From: Segetibacter sp.
Lineage (GTDB): Bacteria; Bacteroidota; Bacteroidia; Chitinophagales; Chitinophagaceae
DNA length: 34,967 nt
Assembly: GCA_021154405.1 (NCBI GenBank)
Contig: JAJKIP010000027.1
Span: 1-34,967, forward strand
Direction of reading: 5' to 3'
Positions 7,830-15,742 of this stretch are shown here, piece by piece (the first letter of the stretch is position 1; each line of letters starts with the position of its first letter). The notes below the pieces were generated by a model. That model searched no databases. It saw only the letters and a program-made list of their open reading frames with translations, and had not been told where the DNA came from. Both the position numbers and the translations under genes were made by a program.

Positions 7830-7860
7830 CAAAAATAAACGAAACTGTACGTAGGAAAAG
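7830..7860 (-). promoter_or_regulatory. Promoter-like elements upstream of ftsE
   Basis: On the minus strand TATTTTTG (7837-7830) fits TAnnTTTG. It is preceded, 18 bases away, by CTTTTC at about 7860-7855 as an imperfect -33 element. Transcription would begin near 7823, leaving a leader of about 10 bases. Confidence 0.45.
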
Positions 7861-7873
7861 AAATATTTGCTAA

Positions 7874-7909
7874 AACTAAAGAAATAGTTGTAGAACTAAA
7901 TAATTAGTT
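7874..7909. promoter_or_regulatory. Two tandem dyads, candidate BlaI-type operator
   Basis: The 16-bp dyad AACTA-N6-TAGTT occurs twice, at 7874-7889 and 7894-7909, in exact register 20 bp apart (two helical turns). It lies directly upstream of the BlaI-family repressor gene. It overlaps the candidate -33 TTG (7888-7890) of a promoter whose -7 box would be TAGCTTGG (7911-7918). BlaI/MecI repressors bind dyads of this size and commonly repress their own operon. Confidence 0.6.
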
Positions 7910-7936
7910 ATAGCTTGGATGAATCAAATTATTTGC

Positions 7937-8308
7937 ATGAAAACATTAACGAAAGCCGAAGAGCAGGTAATGCAGGCTGTCTGGAAGTTAAATTCGGCCT
8001 TTCTGAGGGATATAGTAGATGAAATGCCTAATCCCAAGCCTCATCAGAATACCGTTGCCACGCTGTTAAAGATCCTTGTAGAAAAGGAATTTATCAGGAT
8101 CACGGTACTTGGTCGTCAGCACCAGTACTCCCCTCTCATCAGCAAAGAAGATTATTCCAAAAAGACCATGAAGCAATTAATGAAGGGATACTTTGAAGGA
8201 TCGTTCAGCAATGTGGTATCCTTCATGGTGAAAGAGAATAATATCTCAATTGAAGAGTTGGAAACCCTGCTACACCAGATCAAAAAACAACAAAACCAAA
8301 AGAAATGA
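7937..8308 (+). CDS. BlaI/MecI/CopY-family transcriptional repressor
   Basis: This encodes a 123-residue winged-helix repressor. The N-terminus MKTLTKAEEQVMQAVW and the recognition-helix segment PHQNTVATLLKILVEKEF are characteristic of the BlaI/MecI/CopY family. The C-terminal helices (GSFSNVVSFMVKENNISIEELETLLHQI) form the dimerisation part, which is where BlaI is cleaved when its partner protease is activated. An in-frame ATG at 7919 would add six residues. I prefer 7937 because it matches the family N-terminus and because a -7-like box at 7911-7918 would place 7919 before the transcript start. The gene overlaps the M56 peptidase gene by 4 bases (ATGA), so the pair is translationally coupled. 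Tandem dyads just upstream suggest autorepression. Confidence 0.92.
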   Translation: MKTLTKAEEQVMQAVWKLNSAFLRDIVDEMPNPKPHQNTVATLLKILVEKEFIRITVLGRQHQYSPLISKEDYSKKTMKQLMKGYFEGSFSNVVSFMVKENNISIEELETLLHQIKKQQNQKK

Positions 8309-10458
8309 CCAGCCTTTTTTATTACCTCATCCAGGTAATTGTTTCATCTGGCATCCTTTACCTGTATTACCAGTTTTTTCTACGGAATAAACGGTTTCAC
8401 CAATATAACAGGTTCTATCTCCTGGGAACTGTTATCATAAGTATCATCATACCATTTTTACGAATACCCGTTTATTTTACCCATGAAGATTCTGCCTCCT
8501 CCATTGTTTTTAGAACACTGACCATACTTGGACCCTCGAGTGAGGAAATCCCTTTGAATACTGGTAATTTAAGTGCACTACAAAATACCTCTCATCATAC
8601 TGTTGATCTGATCTATTGCCTTTATGCGCTGATAGCCTGTCTGGCACTTGGCAGAATTATCATTGGGCTGGTTCGTATTAAAACTCTTGGCAATCGCAAT
8701 CCTTCAAAAAAAATCGGAAATATCTTTTTTATCAATACCAGTGATTCACATGCTCCATTTTCTTTTTTTAACCGGTTATTCTGGCATCGGGATATTGAAT
8801 TGAAGTCTGAAAAAGGTGAACAGATATTTCGACATGAACTGTTCCATATCCGTGAGCGGCATAGCCTGGATATTGTATTCATGGAATTAGTATCCATGGT
8901 TTTCTGGATCAATCCTTTTTTCCATCTGATTAAGAAAGAAATGAGGGCGATACACGAATTTCTTGCTGACAGATATGCTCTTGATAAATGCAACCAATGG
9001 AATTACGCCGAAACGCTGCTGATGCATGCTTTCCAAACCAGGCAATCGCTTGTAAATCCATTTTTCCATAACCAGATAAAAAGACGTATAGCCATGATCA
9101 CAAACCCAAAAAAAACAAGCCACCAATACCTGCGCAAGGTGCTGGTATTACCGGTAGCGGTAGTAATTGTTACCCTGTTTGCCTTCAGTTACCGTAAAAA
9201 CAATCCAATTGTATCAAGCTCAAAAGATATGATCACCGTAGTCGTCGATGCGGGCCATGGTGGTGATGATCCTGGAGTACAAAGCCCAGATGGCAAGTAT
9301 AGGGAATCGGAATTGGCCCTTTCAATTACAAAAATGATTCAACGATTGGCCCCTGAATACAATATTAATGTGCTTATGACCCGGAAAGATGCGAATTATC
9401 CCGGCGGAGCTGCTGACAAGAATCAAGGTTTAATGAAAAGGGTTGAGATCACTAATGAAATAAGCCCCTCGGCATTCATTTCCATACATGTCAATAATAG
9501 TGGGATTAAAGGTTTCCAAAATAAAAATTCAGGAATTGAAGCGTATGTAACAAATAAAAGGGAAGATGATCCCGGTAAAGCTGCTGCCTCTGCCATATTA
9601 CAGGAACTATCGGCTGTATATAAAACATCAATTGATCTGAAATACAGGGAGAACCTTGGCATCTATGTATTGGATAAGAATAAATGTGCTTCTGTAATTC
9701 TGGAATGCGGCTATATGAATAATCGGCAGGACCTGGATTTTATAACTAATGAGGCTAATCAGGAGAAAATGGCTCGAGCTATTTTGAAAGGCCTTGTAAA
9801 CTTCAATAAGAGCCTGGCTTTCCAGGCAGTCCCGGCATTGCAAACTATTGACACCCTGCCCCATTCCTATACTATTGACGGAAAGATTGATTTTGCCGGA
9901 GGAATAACTTTTAAGGCAGAAAATATTACTGTGAAAACGAATGAGGTTCCATCAGGTCAATCATTTAATCCCAAATTGATCGTCTTAAATGGAAGTTTGT
10001 TAACGCAGGAAGATGCAAAGAATACTTTCAAAAACGCAACCGTCCGAAACGCAGAAATTCAAATACTGGCGCCAAATAATGGAGAGGCTATTGGCAAATA
10101 TGGAGAGAGGGCAAGAGAGGGTGTAATTGTAATTGAAAACGCTGTTATGGAAAAGAAGGAGCCAAAACTATTGAAAAATCTAACATTAAATGGTGTAGAA
10201 GGTGACCCATTATTCATTCTGGATGGTAAGGTCCTTGCTCGTGAAGATGCTGAGAAAACGATGAGATCACTGGACCCAAACACTATCGAAAGTATCAACA
10301 TTTTGAAGGATAAGTCTGCAACCACTTTATATGGAGAAAAAGGGAAAAATGGTGTAATACAGATCATAACCAAGAAGAAGAAATACCCTTCTTCCGCCTA
10401 TTTGCAGCCTGGTGACTCACTAATTGTAAGAGAGGATTCGCCATCCAATGTTCAATAA
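8305..10458 (+). CDS. BlaR1-like M56 metallopeptidase fused to N-acetylmuramoyl-L-alanine amidase and two plug-like repeats
   Basis: This encodes a 717-residue multi-domain membrane protein. Residues 1-300 form a BlaR1-type M56 module with membrane segments at about 4-22, 36-53, 102-122 and 278-296. Its zinc-protease motif is HELFH (177-181), with the third ligand Glu218 in HEFLAD. Residues 308-500 are an Amidase_3 domain with all expected residues: His318 in DAGHGG, Glu334 in RESELAL, His395 in SIHVN and Glu467 in ILECGY. Residues 556-612 and 634-690 are two copies of a TonB-plug-like unit (LIVLNG/LFILDG; KYGERAREGVIVI/LYGEKGKNGVIQI). In BlaR1 the segment after the last membrane helix is an external beta-lactam sensor; here an amidase takes that place. 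The protein presumably cleaves or releases BlaI in response to a wall signal. Both the ligand and whether the amidase is active are unknown. Confidence 0.9.
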   Translation: MTSLFYYLIQVIVSSGILYLYYQFFLRNKRFHQYNRFYLLGTVIISIIIPFLRIPVYFTHEDSASSIVFRTLTILGPSSEEIPLNTGNLSALQNTSHHTVDLIYCLYALIACLALGRIIIGLVRIKTLGNRNPSKKIGNIFFINTSDSHAPFSFFNRLFWHRDIELKSEKGEQIFRHELFHIRERHSLDIVFMELVSMVFWINPFFHLIKKEMRAIHEFLADRYALDKCNQWNYAETLLMHAFQTRQSLVNPFFHNQIKRRIAMITNPKKTSHQYLRKVLVLPVAVVIVTLFAFSYRKNNPIVSSSKDMITVVVDAGHGGDDPGVQSPDGKYRESELALSITKMIQRLAPEYNINVLMTRKDANYPGGAADKNQGLMKRVEITNEISPSAFISIHVNNSGIKGFQNKNSGIEAYVTNKREDDPGKAAASAILQELSAVYKTSIDLKYRENLGIYVLDKNKCASVILECGYMNNRQDLDFITNEANQEKMARAILKGLVNFNKSLAFQAVPALQTIDTLPHSYTIDGKIDFAGGITFKAENITVKTNEVPSGQSFNPKLIVLNGSLLTQEDAKNTFKNATVRNAEIQILAPNNGEAIGKYGERAREGVIVIENAVMEKKEPKLLKNLTLNGVEGDPLFILDGKVLAREDAEKTMRSLDPNTIESINILKDKSATTLYGEKGKNGVIQIITKKKKYPSSAYLQPGDSLIVREDSPSNVQ

Positions 10459-11621
10459 GTCAGATCAACACCCGGAGCCTGGATTACCAATTCCTTTTTT
10501 GCACTATCAGTTACTCTTCCGATCACCTGCGCATTCACACCAAAACTTTTTGAGACGTTGATTATCTGATCAGCGTCTTTTTCGTTTGTGTAGATCTCCA
10601 GGCGGGTACCCATATTGAATACCTGGTACATTTCCCGGTCCTCAGCTTTACTGGCATGCTGTATTAACTGGAATATTAGCGGTGGCTCAAATAAATTATC
10701 CTTGATCACCTTTAGATTGCCTGGCAGGTATTTCAGGCATTTGGTCTGCCCTCCTCCACTACAATGGATCAGGCCATGAATTGTTTCAAAATGATTTTGC
10801 AATAATTCTTTCATGACTGGGGCAAACGTTCGGGTTGGACTAAGTAACAGCTGACCGATTGAAATAGTAAGATCATCTATTTTTAACTGATCGGTCATTA
10901 GATGAGGTCCGATATAAACAACTTCTTCATCCAATGAATTTTCAAATGATTCGGGATATTTTTTTGCATAAGATTTGTGAAGCATATCATGGCGGGCACT
11001 GGTAAGACCATTACTGGCAATACCACTGTTATAATCTTTCTCGTAATGGGCTTTACCAAAGCCTTCAAGGCCTACAATGATATCCCCTGCCCTGATGAGT
11101 TCATTAGTTACCAATTTTGATTTAGGCCAGCGGGCAGTCATGGTGCCATTTACTGCAATGGTTCTGACCACATCACCTACATCGGCTGTTTCTCCACCCA
11201 TATAAGTGATATGAACCCCAAATTCTTTCATCTGGTCAAAGAATTCCTGACTGCCGGTTATAACTGCTTCAAGGATCTCAGCAGGGATCAGTTTTTTATT
11301 TCGATCTATTGTAGAAGAGAAAATGAGTTTATCATAAATGCCGGTACATAACAGATCATCAAGGTTCATTACAATGGCATCCTGGGCAATTCCTTTCCAC
11401 ACGGAAATGTCACCGGTTTCTTTCCAGTATATATAGGCGAGGATACTCTTGGTACCAGCTCCGTCGGCATGCATCACATTTACCCAATTGGAATCACCTG
11501 TCAGCACATCCGGGTATATCTTGCAAAATGCGTTTGGATATAGGCCTTTATCGAGGCTTTTGGTAGCTGCGTGAACTTCTTCTTTCTGGGCGGACACTCC
11601 TCTTTTGGAGTATAAACTCAT
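10452..11621 (-). CDS. purM: Phosphoribosylformylglycinamidine cyclo-ligase (AIR synthase)
   Basis: This encodes a 389-residue cytoplasmic enzyme that closes FGAM to AIR using ATP, the fifth step of purine synthesis. Residues near the N-terminus (NVMHADGAGTKS, DAIVMNLDDLLCTG) form the PurM fold's ATP and substrate site. YMGGETADVGDVVRT and GLEGFGKAHYEKDYNSGIASNGLTSARH match PurM core motifs, and HCSGGGQTKCLKYLP matches the C-terminal half. It is longer than the roughly 345 residues of the E. coli enzyme, as in other Bacteroidota PurM proteins. Its stop overlaps the stop of the M56-amidase gene by 7 bp, tail to tail. It is the only purine gene here apart from purC about 9 kb away. A TATTTTTG box lies 17 bases before the ATG. 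Confidence 0.93.
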   Translation of the reverse strand: MSLYSKRGVSAQKEEVHAATKSLDKGLYPNAFCKIYPDVLTGDSNWVNVMHADGAGTKSILAYIYWKETGDISVWKGIAQDAIVMNLDDLLCTGIYDKLIFSSTIDRNKKLIPAEILEAVITGSQEFFDQMKEFGVHITYMGGETADVGDVVRTIAVNGTMTARWPKSKLVTNELIRAGDIIVGLEGFGKAHYEKDYNSGIASNGLTSARHDMLHKSYAKKYPESFENSLDEEVVYIGPHLMTDQLKIDDLTISIGQLLLSPTRTFAPVMKELLQNHFETIHGLIHCSGGGQTKCLKYLPGNLKVIKDNLFEPPLIFQLIQHASKAEDREMYQVFNMGTRLEIYTNEKDADQIINVSKSFGVNAQVIGRVTDSAKKELVIQAPGVDLTY

Positions 11622-11637
11622 AATTCTGATTAAGCTG

Positions 11638-11645
11638 CAAAAATA
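11638..11645 (-). promoter_or_regulatory. -7-like box upstream of purM
   Basis: TATTTTTG on the minus strand fits TAnnTTTG. It sits at the same distance from the start codon as the identical box upstream of ftsE. No convincing -33 element is visible. Confidence 0.4.
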
Positions 11646-11684
11646 AGGTTATCTATCAGTTTGTCCCGACTTAAACAGTATGGA

Positions 11685-11701
11685 ATTTCCAAATTGGAAA
11701 T
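11685..11701. promoter_or_regulatory. 17-base perfect palindrome between purM and ribF
   Basis: ATTTCCAA-A-TTGGAAAT is a perfect palindrome in the divergent purM/ribF gap. A competing 8-bp pairing, GGAATTTC (11682-11689) with GAAATTCC (11703-11710), shares one arm. The palindrome covers the candidate -33 TTG (11694-11696) of ribF, so an operator role is possible. Confidence 0.5.
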
Positions 11702-11722
11702 CGAAATTCCTGACTAGTTTTG
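11694..11722 (+). promoter_or_regulatory. Promoter-like elements upstream of ribF
   Basis: TTG (11694-11696), an 18-base spacer and TAGTTTTG (11715-11722) fit the Bacteroidota promoter pattern. The box ends 10 bases before the ribF ATG, so the leader would be about 5 bases. There is no sign of the conserved core of an FMN riboswitch. Confidence 0.5.
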
Positions 11723-11732
11723 CTAACCCTTT

Positions 11733-12659
11733 ATGCAAGTACATCGGAATATTGAGGCCCTGCCCGCTTTTCGTAATGCTGTTATTACCATCGGAACCTT
11801 TGACGGCGTCCATATGGGCCACAGGCAGGTTATTCAAAAACTGAAAGAAGAGGCCGCTGCAATTAATGGAGAAACGGTAATCATCACTTTTCATCCCCAC
11901 CCCAGGAAGATCGTGTCTTCAGCTATTCTGGGCATCCGGCTAATTAATACGCTGGAAGAAAAGATCAGCCTGCTGGAACAGATCGGCATTGACCATCTCA
12001 TAATTGTACCCTTTACTGAGGCTTTCGCCAATCAGGCTGCTGAGGATTATATTAAAGATTTTCTGGTAGCCCTGTGCAACCCACACACCATAATAATCGG
12101 ATATGACCATCGATTTGGGAGGGACCGCCAGGGTGATTATGTTTTACTTGAGCAAAGGGCATCTGTCTATAATTACGCACTTAAAGAAATACCTAAACAT
12201 ATCCTGGATAATATATCAATCAGTTCCACCAATATCCGTGAGGATATTTTGCATAACAGGATAGAAACCGCCAATAAATTATTGGGATACGAATTCTTTT
12301 TTTCTGGTGAAGTAATCCATGGTGACAAGCTGGGAAGACAACTGGGGTATCCTACCGCCAATCTTAAGATCAATAGCGAGGAAAAGATCATACCGGGCAA
12401 TGGAATATATGCCGTATATGGTGAATTGGCAGGCGGCCCGCGTCACAAAGGAATGATGAGTATTGGCTTCCGGCCTACAGTGGATGGCAAGAAACGGGTG
12501 ATTGAAGTAAATCTCTTTGATTTCAATGAACAGATATACGGCAAGGAACTACGGGTGTACGTAAAAAAATACCTCCGTGCAGAGGTAAAATTTGAATCGT
12601 TGGAGAAACTGGTGAAACAGATAGATCAGGACAAAATTGATAGCCTGAAAATTCTCTAG
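11733..12659 (+). CDS. ribF: Bifunctional riboflavin kinase / FAD synthetase
   Basis: This encodes a 308-residue enzyme that phosphorylates riboflavin to FMN and adenylylates FMN to FAD. The N-terminal nucleotidyltransferase half has GTFDGVHMGHRQ (21-32, with His27 and His30), TFHPHPRK and ISISSTNIRE (161-170). The C-terminal riboflavin-kinase half has GRQLGYPTAN (201-210), GNGIYAVYGEL, MSIGFRPTVDG and EVNLFDFNEQIYG (258-270). Length and domain order are standard for RibF. The start is ATG 11733, just behind a -7-like box. The stop TAG is separated by one base from the stop of the convergent lipoprotein gene. Confidence 0.96.
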   Translation: MQVHRNIEALPAFRNAVITIGTFDGVHMGHRQVIQKLKEEAAAINGETVIITFHPHPRKIVSSAILGIRLINTLEEKISLLEQIGIDHLIIVPFTEAFANQAAEDYIKDFLVALCNPHTIIIGYDHRFGRDRQGDYVLLEQRASVYNYALKEIPKHILDNISISSTNIREDILHNRIETANKLLGYEFFFSGEVIHGDKLGRQLGYPTANLKINSEEKIIPGNGIYAVYGELAGGPRHKGMMSIGFRPTVDGKKRVIEVNLFDFNEQIYGKELRVYVKKYLRAEVKFESLEKLVKQIDQDKIDSLKIL

Positions 12660-12660
12660 C

Positions 12661-13425
12661 CTAGTATTCAATCCGGAATTCCAGGGATTTTCCGTCATCA
12701 AAAAAATCTTCCATGGAACTCATGATGGTAACTGTCTTTTTATCTTCAGAAACTGTTAGGTTCTTTCCTTCTGCTTTTTTCACCGGGGAAGGTAAATAAA
12801 GGATCAATTTACTGTTGCCAATACCCATTGACGACATCTCTTTCATAGCTTTCATGCCTTCATCGTCTCCTACCCTGGCATACCTGTCTGCCAGTAATTT
12901 TCTTTCCAAAAGGCCTTTGCTGATATTGAATGCGTAATATTCATCAATATTGCCCTCGGGCATTTTATCGGTGGGCAACCCTGCAGGCATTCCGGTTTTT
13001 GTACTGTCCAGCTGCTTTTTCATTGCCTGGATAATGACTTTAGAGTACATCTTATCGATAGTAGCAATTTCATTACTCTTGCTAAACGGGAAGGTCATTT
13101 TTGTAATGAGTTTATCATTCTTAAGGTCCATGTTTAAACCCAATGTGCCTTTTTTAACCAGGTCTTTTTCTTCAGCTGTAAGCTCAGGCATTTCGTCTAC
13201 CATTTTCTCCATTGACATGGTGGTATCCACTGCTTTTTCTTCTTTCAGTTTATTCATTTCATCACCCTCTCCTGCCATCTTCGCCAGTCCAAGCATGCTG
13301 CTCATATCACCGGTGGTCGTCATCATTCCTGTTCCGTCAGCCCGCAAGGTTATTTCTTTGGTAGTTTCACAGCTGGTTAAATAAATTGTTGATGCAGCCA
13401 GTAAAAACAGCACAATCCTTTTCAT
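12661..13425 (-). CDS. Lipoprotein of unknown function
   Basis: This encodes a 254-residue protein with a lipoprotein signal peptide, MKRIVLFLLAASTIYLTSC, and lipidation Cys19. The mature part begins with a beta-type stretch (KEITLRADGTGMMTTTGDMSSML). It continues with an acidic, Met-rich and Lys-rich helical region and ends with FDDGKSLEFRIEY. I recognise no enzymatic motif. The DGTG...T..MSSM beginning is seen in other Bacteroidota lipoproteins of unknown role. It lies downstream of holA on the same strand with a 118-base gap, so it may be co-transcribed or separate. It ends one base from the convergent ribF stop. Placement in the periplasm or outer membrane is inferred from the signal only. 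Confidence 0.8.
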   Translation of the reverse strand: MKRIVLFLLAASTIYLTSCETTKEITLRADGTGMMTTTGDMSSMLGLAKMAGEGDEMNKLKEEKAVDTTMSMEKMVDEMPELTAEEKDLVKKGTLGLNMDLKNDKLITKMTFPFSKSNEIATIDKMYSKVIIQAMKKQLDSTKTGMPAGLPTDKMPEGNIDEYYAFNISKGLLERKLLADRYARVGDDEGMKAMKEMSSMGIGNSKLILYLPSPVKKAEGKNLTVSEDKKTVTIMSSMEDFFDDGKSLEFRIEY

Positions 13426-13543
13426 GATAATTTATATAGTTTTTATTTTGTTTGATTCGTATAGCGTAAGCGATGTAAGATAAATCAAATTTTGACAGGC
13501 AAATGTTATAAATATTGTCGTGTCTGTATTTAACAGGGTCTGG

Positions 13544-14542
13544 TCAGGCAGTCATCTTATAAAGCATTTCTTTGAGCAGAGAACCATCTTCGGTAGCGGC
13601 ACTATTGATGCCAATGCTTTTTAAATTATACTGGTGAAGTAACAGCAATATTCTTTCCACCCCCTGGAAATTATAGATCTTTGCAGCCTGCATATAATCC
13701 TTTACGAAAAAGGGATTGACTCCTATTGCGGCGGCCACTCCTTTTTCATCAGTAGTACCTGCACCAAAAACCATAAATACCTTACTGAAAAAGCTATAAA
13801 GAGATGGCAGGACCAGTTGAATTGGCGCAGCCTTGGGATTGGCTTCAAAATACTGAATGATCCGCAGGGCTTTTGCAAAATCCCTGTGGGCAATGGCTGA
13901 TTGTAATTCAAATACATTAAAGTCCTTGCTTACGCCGACGAACTCTTCAATATCTTCTTCTGTTATGGTTTTCCTTTTGCCCAGGTTAATGGAGATCTTG
14001 TTGATTTCATTTTCAATTCGGGTCAGGTCATTCCCGATATGGTCAACAAATAGAGCAAGGCCCCTGGGTGAAATGGAAAGTCCTTTTGTTTCCAGCAATT
14101 CCTGGGTCCATTCCGGAACCTGATTATCGTACATTTTTTTTGTAGTAACCAGTACCCCTTTTTCTTTTATCAGTTTGGCAAACTTTGTACGGCCGTCTAC
14201 TTTTTTATCTTTATAGGAAACGATGAAAATAGTTGACGAAAGCGGGTTATCAATATAGGGTTCCAGTTTTTCAATATCCCTCATCTGCTGGGCCTCTTTT
14301 ATGATCACAACCTGGCGTTCCGCAAACATTGGATACCGTCTGCACGCGTTGACAACCTCTGGCCAGGTGGCATCTTTTCCATAAAAAACGGTGAGATTAA
14401 AGGAGGCTTCGCTTTCATTCAGGATGCTGGTTTCTGCATAATTAACAGCCTGATCTATGAAATATTCCTCGTCGCCCTCCAGCCAGTACACAGGCTTGAA
14501 AACACCCTTTTTCCACTCTGTTATGATCTTGTCAATACTCAT
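13544..14542 (-). CDS. holA: DNA polymerase III delta subunit
   Basis: This encodes a 332-residue protein that is the clamp-loader subunit opening the beta sliding clamp during replication. The N-terminal part, PVYWLEGDEEYFIDQAV, corresponds to the HolA YLL.G.E.yLi.e motif. MFAERQVVIIKEAQQM and SSTIFIVSYKDKKVDGRTKFAKLI follow as in the family. NDLTRIENEINKISI is the conserved L..E..KL helix region. DFNVFELQSAIAHRDFAKAL marks the C-terminal domain that contacts other clamp-loader subunits. The degenerate nucleotide-binding site expected of delta fits the absence of a Walker A motif. The length is typical. It is divergent from the coiled-coil gene at 14746. Confidence 0.93.
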   Translation of the reverse strand: MSIDKIITEWKKGVFKPVYWLEGDEEYFIDQAVNYAETSILNESEASFNLTVFYGKDATWPEVVNACRRYPMFAERQVVIIKEAQQMRDIEKLEPYIDNPLSSTIFIVSYKDKKVDGRTKFAKLIKEKGVLVTTKKMYDNQVPEWTQELLETKGLSISPRGLALFVDHIGNDLTRIENEINKISINLGKRKTITEEDIEEFVGVSKDFNVFELQSAIAHRDFAKALRIIQYFEANPKAAPIQLVLPSLYSFFSKVFMVFGAGTTDEKGVAAAIGVNPFFVKDYMQAAKIYNFQGVERILLLLHQYNLKSIGINSAATEDGSLLKEMLYKMTA

Positions 14543-14638
14543 AAAACGCTAAAATACAATGTTTTTTACCTCTTGGGCGTTATAAATAGTAAATTTAAAA
14601 GGTTTCTGGCACGGTTTTCGGAATTCGATATGCCGAAC

Positions 14639-14694
14639 GGATTTTTGAAGACATCAGAACCAGTGCTAAACCTAGGAAACATGATCAAAAATCC
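14639..14694. repeat. 10-bp inverted repeat in the holA/coiled-coil intergenic region
   Basis: GGATTTTTGA (14639-14648) is exactly complementary to TCAAAAATCC (14685-14694), with a 36-base loop. It lies about 50 bp upstream of the 14746 gene inside a 203-bp divergent gap. No other structure was seen in that gap. It could be a regulatory hairpin or chance. Confidence 0.4.
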
Positions 14695-14745
14695 TTTGGA
14701 CGTAAACCTAAAACTCAAAACTCTTTTTATTTAAACCCATCTTGT

Positions 14746-15729
14746 ATGACAAACACAAATTATCCATCCGCTACTCCACAAAGTACGCCTCCGGCACCAA
14801 GGAATCGCGGAAACAAAAATTTACTGATAGCGATTCTTGCAGTTGGCTTGCTTGGTACATGGGCATATCTACTGTGGGATAAGAACAATTCTGGCGAGAA
14901 AATGCAGATAGCTCAAACCCAGGGTGAAAGCTACATGTCTCAAAGAGACTCTCTGAAACTCCTTTATGATGACGCTGAACTGCGTCTGGATTCAATCACT
15001 GGTGCAAATAACAATCTGCAGGGTGATAAATCAGATCTCCAAAAGCAAATCGAGTCTAACAAGGCTGAGATCAAAAAGATCCTTAATGATAAGAATGCTA
15101 CAGCTGCTGACCTGAAAAGGGCCCGCACTATGATCTCTGACCTGAATGGCCAGATCGCATCACTGGAACAGGAAGTTTCCCGTCTGACTGGTGAAAACCA
15201 GGTACTGACTGCTAACAATACACAGCTTTCTTCTGAAAAGCAGGTATTGGAGCAAAATCTTCAGACTTCTACTTTAGAAAAAGAAGAATTATCTCAAACT
15301 GTTGACGTAGGTTCTACTTTCAGCGCTTCTAATATTCAGATCACTGCAGTGAATGAAAAGAAGAATGGTAAAGAGAAAACTACTACCACAGCTAAAAGAG
15401 TTGATAAACTGGTTATCTCTTTCGATGTAGAGAACCGTATTGCAAGGTCTGGTCCAGCTGATATGTACATTGTAGTAACAGCGCCTAATGGCCAGGTGAT
15501 CACTGATGCTGCTAACGGTACTTCTACCCTGACTACCCGCACAGAAGGTGACAAACAATATACAGCAAAGGTGCCTGTAGATTACGAACAGGGAACTCGT
15601 AAAGCTGTTCAATTCCCGATCCGTCAGAACGATTTCCAGACTGGTAACTACAAGATTGAAGTTTACCACAACGGTTTCAAGATCGGTGAAGGTGTAAGAA
15701 GCCTGAAGAAAGGTGGCCTGTTCAGCTAA
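14746..15729 (+). CDS. Membrane-anchored coiled-coil protein, paralogue A
   Basis: This encodes a 327-residue protein. After a short Pro/Thr-rich cytoplasmic start there is one membrane segment (LLIAILAVGLLGTWAYLLW, about residues 27-45). A long coiled coil follows (about 58-180), with regular Leu/Ile spacing and repeated Q, N, K and E. A Thr-rich linker (KEKTTTTAKR) leads to a beta-rich domain (about 215-320) with KLVISFDVENR, MYIVVTAPNGQVI and NYKIEVYHNGFKIGEG. I know no function for this family. The codon use looks biased to a small set (CTG, ATC, GGT, CGT, AAC), suggesting high expression. A strong terminator follows at 15852-15884. The next gene is a paralogue with the same architecture. 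The beta domain probably faces the periplasm, by inference. Confidence 0.85.
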   Translation: MTNTNYPSATPQSTPPAPRNRGNKNLLIAILAVGLLGTWAYLLWDKNNSGEKMQIAQTQGESYMSQRDSLKLLYDDAELRLDSITGANNNLQGDKSDLQKQIESNKAEIKKILNDKNATAADLKRARTMISDLNGQIASLEQEVSRLTGENQVLTANNTQLSSEKQVLEQNLQTSTLEKEELSQTVDVGSTFSASNIQITAVNEKKNGKEKTTTTAKRVDKLVISFDVENRIARSGPADMYIVVTAPNGQVITDAANGTSTLTTRTEGDKQYTAKVPVDYEQGTRKAVQFPIRQNDFQTGNYKIEVYHNGFKIGEGVRSLKKGGLFS

Positions 15730-15742
15730 GAATAAAATTAAC

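Noticed and set aside
7937-10458. Reading the BlaI/M56 pair as a beta-lactam resistance locus
   Set aside because: No penicillin-binding sensor domain and no beta-lactamase or PBP2a-like gene are present; the external domain is an amidase. The penicillin acylase about 18 kb away is not linked.
11641-11732. An FMN riboswitch upstream of ribF
   Set aside because: The gap is only about 110 bp and lacks the conserved multi-stem core; a simple promoter and palindrome explain what is visible.
15289-15669. A 126-codon minus-strand open frame inside coiled-coil paralogue A
   Set aside because: It lies wholly within a well-supported gene, has no promoter or recognisable motif, and reflects the biased codon use of that gene.
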